From Streptomyces sp. SLBN-118 (GTDB lineage Bacteria > Actinomycetota > Actinomycetes > Streptomycetales > Streptomycetaceae): a DNA stretch of 64,000 nucleotides. Location: contig NZ_VFNP01000002.1 of the NCBI RefSeq assembly GCF_006715635.1, positions 2,294,001 to 2,358,000 of the forward strand. The letters are read 5' to 3'. Under the pieces are notes generated by a model that was not told where the DNA came from, searched no databases, and worked only from the letters and a program-made list of their open reading frames with translations. Below are positions 61,215-64,000 of this stretch, one piece after another. Position 1 is the stretch's first letter; every line of letters begins with the position of its first letter. A program made the translations under genes and the position numbers.

Positions 61215-64000
61215 TCAGGCTGCCAAGGCGTAAAGAGCTGCTACTCCCGCTCCTACTGCTACCTCAGGGCTCGCCATAGCCGCCCCTCCGACGACTCCGA
61301 GCGCCCCAAGTCCCAGCAATGGAATCACCAGGGGATCGAAACCACCACCGTCGGACAACGGTCGTGTTCCCACCCCCGGCTGATACGCCGTTCCCGGGTA
61401 CTCGCCCGAACTGGGCCCGGCGGACGGCTGCGGCGTCGCATTCTGGGTCGCTTGTTGCGCCGCAGCCATGGGGCTGTTGTTGTAGATTTTCTGGAATTTC
61501 TTGTTGTTCTGCCTCCCGTAGATCACGGCGCCTTCGGTCGGGCCCATTACCTTGTCGCCATTGCCGACATCGTAAGGACCACCGATCATCCATCCCAGCA
61601 CCGCTTTCTTCCCCTGACTCTTGAGGCGGTTCACATACCACTCAGCCTCGGGCACGGCCTTGCTGGCATCTCCTGCGGACTTCACTTCCCAGACGTAGTA
61701 GACATCGGATTTGGCGTCATACCCGAGGATGTCGGGCGTGCCATAGCTACAGTCGGGAACTGCCAGCCCTCTGTTCCTCCTAGGCGTCCCCTTGTTGCCG
61801 TTGCGAGGATACATGCATTCTTTGTTCGCCCCAGCAACCTTGGTGGGCGGCAGCACCTGGAAATCAGAGGCTCCGATGCTGGCAGCCTGAGATTCGATTT
61901 CCAGGATGGCACGCGCCTGTGCCTGATCGTGGCGCGTCAACTTGTTCCCGTACTTTCCGGGCAGCGCGGCCGCGGCGAATCCGACGTTCCAGCCTCCAGC
62001 ACTGTTCATGGTGCAGGTGGCGCCGGGCTCGTTGCAGTCGGCGGGGCGGTGTCCATCAAGTTCGACGAGAGTCGATGGGTTTCCGCCGCCGAAGGCGTAG
62101 CGGTTGCCGGTGTAGGGGTCGGCACCGAGGTTCATGTCGGCGAGGGCGCCGTTGTACATGTCCCGGGTGGTGAAGCGGTTCAGGCCCGGGCTGTAGTCGC
62201 GGAAGCCCATGTCGTACGTGCCGGACTGGGCGTCCCAGCGTTTGGAGTTGAAGCGGTAGGGGTTGTAAGCCTCCCTGGTCGGGTCGGCGGCGTCGGGTTT
62301 GTCGATGCCGGTGAAATCGTCCTTGTCGTCGGCGCCATAGGCGGTGTAGCCGTATGTGGCCTTGGTGTCACCGTTCTGGTCGGTCACTGTCTCGACATCG
62401 GTGTGTCCGTTGTAGCCGTAGTAGCCGTCCTCCGCCGTCCCGTCGCTGTTGTGCTTGACCTGCGACAGACGCTCACCCCACGGGCTGTACTGGTACGACT
62501 TGGTCAGCTCGCCGGCGACCTTCTCGTCCAGGACCTCGCTGGAGAGGCCGAGGTAGTCGAAGTCGGTGGTCTTGCCGTCCGCCGACTTCGACGCGGTGCG
62601 GTCCAGCGGGTCGAAGGTGTACTTTGTGGACTTCAGCGCACCCGCATCGTCCGCCTTCTGGGACTCCACGACGTGGTCGAACCCGTCGTACACACTCCGC
62701 TCGATGACCTTGCCGCCGAAGGTAACCGACTCCTGTCGGCCGAACGGGTCATAGGTGTAGTTGGAGGTCTGGCCGCTGGCGGACGCGCTCAGCAACCGGT
62801 TGCGGTCGTAGTTGTATGTCGTTGTGGTGCCCTTGACAGTCTGGCTGACGACGTTGGCGTTGTCGTCGTGGACATACGTCTCAGTCCCCTGCCCGTTGCC
62901 GGTCTTAACCGACTTCGCCAGCCTGCTGACCGGGTCGTAGGTGTAGTCGGTCGTCGACGAGAGATACGCCGCGTGGTTGTCGGCGTTCATCTTCTTCGCG
63001 TCGTCCTGCGCCTTGTTCCCGTTGGGGTCGTAGGTGTAGGTGTGCGACGAGATGAGCGTGCCGTTCGGCTTCTTCTCCACGGTCGACCTCAGCGCACCGT
63101 CGAGGAAGTACGTGTAGTCGACGGTGTTGCTGTTGGCCTTGGTCTCCTTCAGTTTTTGGCCGCGATCGGTGTAGGTGTACGAGGTGGCCTTCGGTGAGGC
63201 GTCCGTGGACGACTTGCCGATCGACACCGTCTTGACCAGCTCACGTAGGTCGTACGTGTACTTGGAGAACTGGTCTGGGTGTGTGACCGTGTCCGGCTGG
63301 CCGTTCGCGTCGTACATGTACGACGTGGCCTTCTTCTCCTGACCGGCCAGCGCCTCGGTGACCTTCTGTACCTGATTCAGTCCGGTGTAGGCGATCGTGT
63401 ACGCATCGATCCTCGCGCCGGAGGAAGTGTCGTCGATCGACGTCAGGTTGCCGTTGACGTCATACGCGTAAGCGAAGGACTTGTTCTCGGTGTCGGCAGG
63501 GTCACCGCTCGTGTCCCTTACCAGCTTCACACCGTCCGCGACGGCGATCCCGCCGCTGTTCTGGTCCAGCTTCAGCTTGGCGTCCTCGCCCTGCTTGAGG
63601 CTGTACGAGCCCAGCGACACCCAAGCCGCGGTGGCGGCGTTCTGGTCCTTCGTCACCGAAGGCTCAGTTGTCGTGCCGTGCGTGAGTGTGTACTTGGCCG
63701 TGGTCGCGGCGCCGGTCACCTTAGGGAACTTCACGTACGCGGTGTACGTGCCGTCCTGGGGGATGTTCAGCGTCCAGGTGAAGGCATCAGTGCCTGTAGC
63801 CGCCGCGTGGGTGCGGTGGTCGTAGCCCTGCTGCCCGACGACATCTCCCCCGGTCCAGGTACCTGTGGAGGAGGTGTTCTGGGTGTCGGAATTGTCGACG
63901 AGGACCACACTCTTGCCGACTGGGATGCCAGCGTCCGTCTTGGACTTGAGCTTTCCGTCCGGGTAGTAAGCCCACGTCATGGTGCGGTCGGAGGAACCAC
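61215..64000 (-). CDS. RHS-repeat polymorphic toxin, C-terminal part (runs off right edge)
   Basis: The visible 928 residues begin inside the protein (SDRTMTWAYYPDGKLKSKTD). They contain a golvesin/galactose-binding-like insert (~20-160), many YD repeats (YDANGQPDTVTHP, YTYDPNGN, YDPFGRQES) and the RHS core end YNPYRFNSKRWDAQSGTYDM, GFRDYSPGLNRFTTRDMYNG and DPYTGNRYAFGGGNP. The toxin tip follows: SYGTPDILGYD then YYVWEVKSAG, a PD...EVK pair typical of PD-(D/E)XK nucleases. A hydrophobic Gly/Ala tail (PLVIPLLGLGALGVVGG...) closes the protein. It should be a contact-dependent or secreted antibacterial toxin. The immunity candidate follows. Confidence 0.88.
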   Translation of the reverse strand, partial: GSSDRTMTWAYYPDGKLKSKTDAGIPVGKSVVLVDNSDTQNTSSTGTWTGGDVVGQQGYDHRTHAAATGTDAFTWTLNIPQDGTYTAYVKFPKVTGAATTAKYTLTHGTTTEPSVTKDQNAATAAWVSLGSYSLKQGEDAKLKLDQNSGGIAVADGVKLVRDTSGDPADTENKSFAYAYDVNGNLTSIDDTSSGARIDAYTIAYTGLNQVQKVTEALAGQEKKATSYMYDANGQPDTVTHPDQFSKYTYDLRELVKTVSIGKSSTDASPKATSYTYTDRGQKLKETKANSNTVDYTYFLDGALRSTVEKKPNGTLISSHTYTYDPNGNKAQDDAKKMNADNHAAYLSSTTDYTYDPVSRLAKSVKTGNGQGTETYVHDDNANVVSQTVKGTTTTYNYDRNRLLSASASGQTSNYTYDPFGRQESVTFGGKVIERSVYDGFDHVVESQKADDAGALKSTKYTFDPLDRTASKSADGKTTDFDYLGLSSEVLDEKVAGELTKSYQYSPWGERLSQVKHNSDGTAEDGYYGYNGHTDVETVTDQNGDTKATYGYTAYGADDKDDFTGIDKPDAADPTREAYNPYRFNSKRWDAQSGTYDMGFRDYSPGLNRFTTRDMYNGALADMNLGADPYTGNRYAFGGGNPSTLVELDGHRPADCNEPGATCTMNSAGGWNVGFAAAALPGKYGNKLTRHDQAQARAILEIESQAASIGASDFQVLPPTKVAGANKECMYPRNGNKGTPRRNRGLAVPDCSYGTPDILGYDAKSDVYYVWEVKSAGDASKAVPEAEWYVNRLKSQGKKAVLGWMIGGPYDVGNGDKVMGPTEGAVIYGRQNNKKFQKIYNNSPMAAAQQATQNATPQPSAGPSSGEYPGTAYQPGVGTRPLSDGGGFDPLVIPLLGLGALGVVGGAAMASPEVAVGAGVAALYALAA

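Overview
The window is high-GC actinobacterial DNA, most likely Streptomyces. Evidence: strong third-codon GC bias, GTG starts with GGAGG-type ribosome sites, a SARP regulator, PadR/TetR/ArsR regulators, class III/IV lanthipeptide machinery, a DtxR/DmdR-type iron box and Tat-exported glucanases. Much of it is accessory DNA: intact operons alternate with broken genes, deletion junctions, insertion-sequence scraps and tRNA-derived attachment-site repeats.

Layout. 0-4.3 kb: partial sigma-like gene, secreted subtilisin-type protease, tandem Mop-domain protein, MFS transporter. 4.6-12 kb: membrane GGDEF-EAL c-di-GMP enzyme, then a two-gene tRNA-dependent peptide system (MbtH-adenylation-carrier-thioester reductase fusion plus an Aat-type aminoacyl-tRNA transferase). 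12-13.7 kb: an orphan ATP-grasp (graspetide) RiPP precursor between decayed genes. 13.9-16.6 kb: bacterioferritin, a ZIP metal transporter behind an iron box, and a PadR/membrane-protein pair with shared operators. 16.6-27.9 kb: lanthipeptide island. A class IV LanL synthetase and its precursor come first, with the 5' end of LanL fused head-to-head to a truncated phosphatase/kinase gene. A cytoplasmic subtilisin-like protease, three tandem class III precursors, an MFS exporter and a class III LanKC follow. 28-32.7 kb: SARP regulator, small exported peptide and a two-component system. 33-37.5 kb: TetR genes (one intact, two broken), a GH13 scrap, an F420/NADP-type oxidoreductase, a CBS-BON protein. 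37.5-44.5 kb: VapBC and IS30 remnants, an orphan VapC, and an arsenic-type locus (MFS, two frameshifted flavoproteins, a Cys-Cys-rich mini-protein, two ArsR, an acetyltransferase stub). 44.5-49 kb: beta-1,3-glucan locus (GH55-like and GH16 enzymes, three identical LacI-type boxes, a beheaded LacI). 49.6-53.2 kb: intact VapBC, transposase remnant, helicase-like protein. 53.9-59.7 kb: two copies of a tRNA-Met 3' half (possible att sites) bracketing a small zinc-ribbon protein, an alanine-dehydrogenase-like enzyme, a CDF metal exporter with a broken ArsR, and a methyltransferase/TetR pair. 59.9-64 kb: broken HEAT-like gene, putative immunity protein and an RHS protein with a PD-(D/E)XK-like toxin tip, running off the right edge.

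The most interesting parts are the MbtH-A-T-R/Aat pair, the side-by-side class III and class IV lanthipeptide systems, the orphan graspetide precursor and the RHS toxin. Many open reading frames carry single-base indels, so the sequence itself may contain errors; this is flagged where it matters. All family assignments are from reading motifs, not from database searches.
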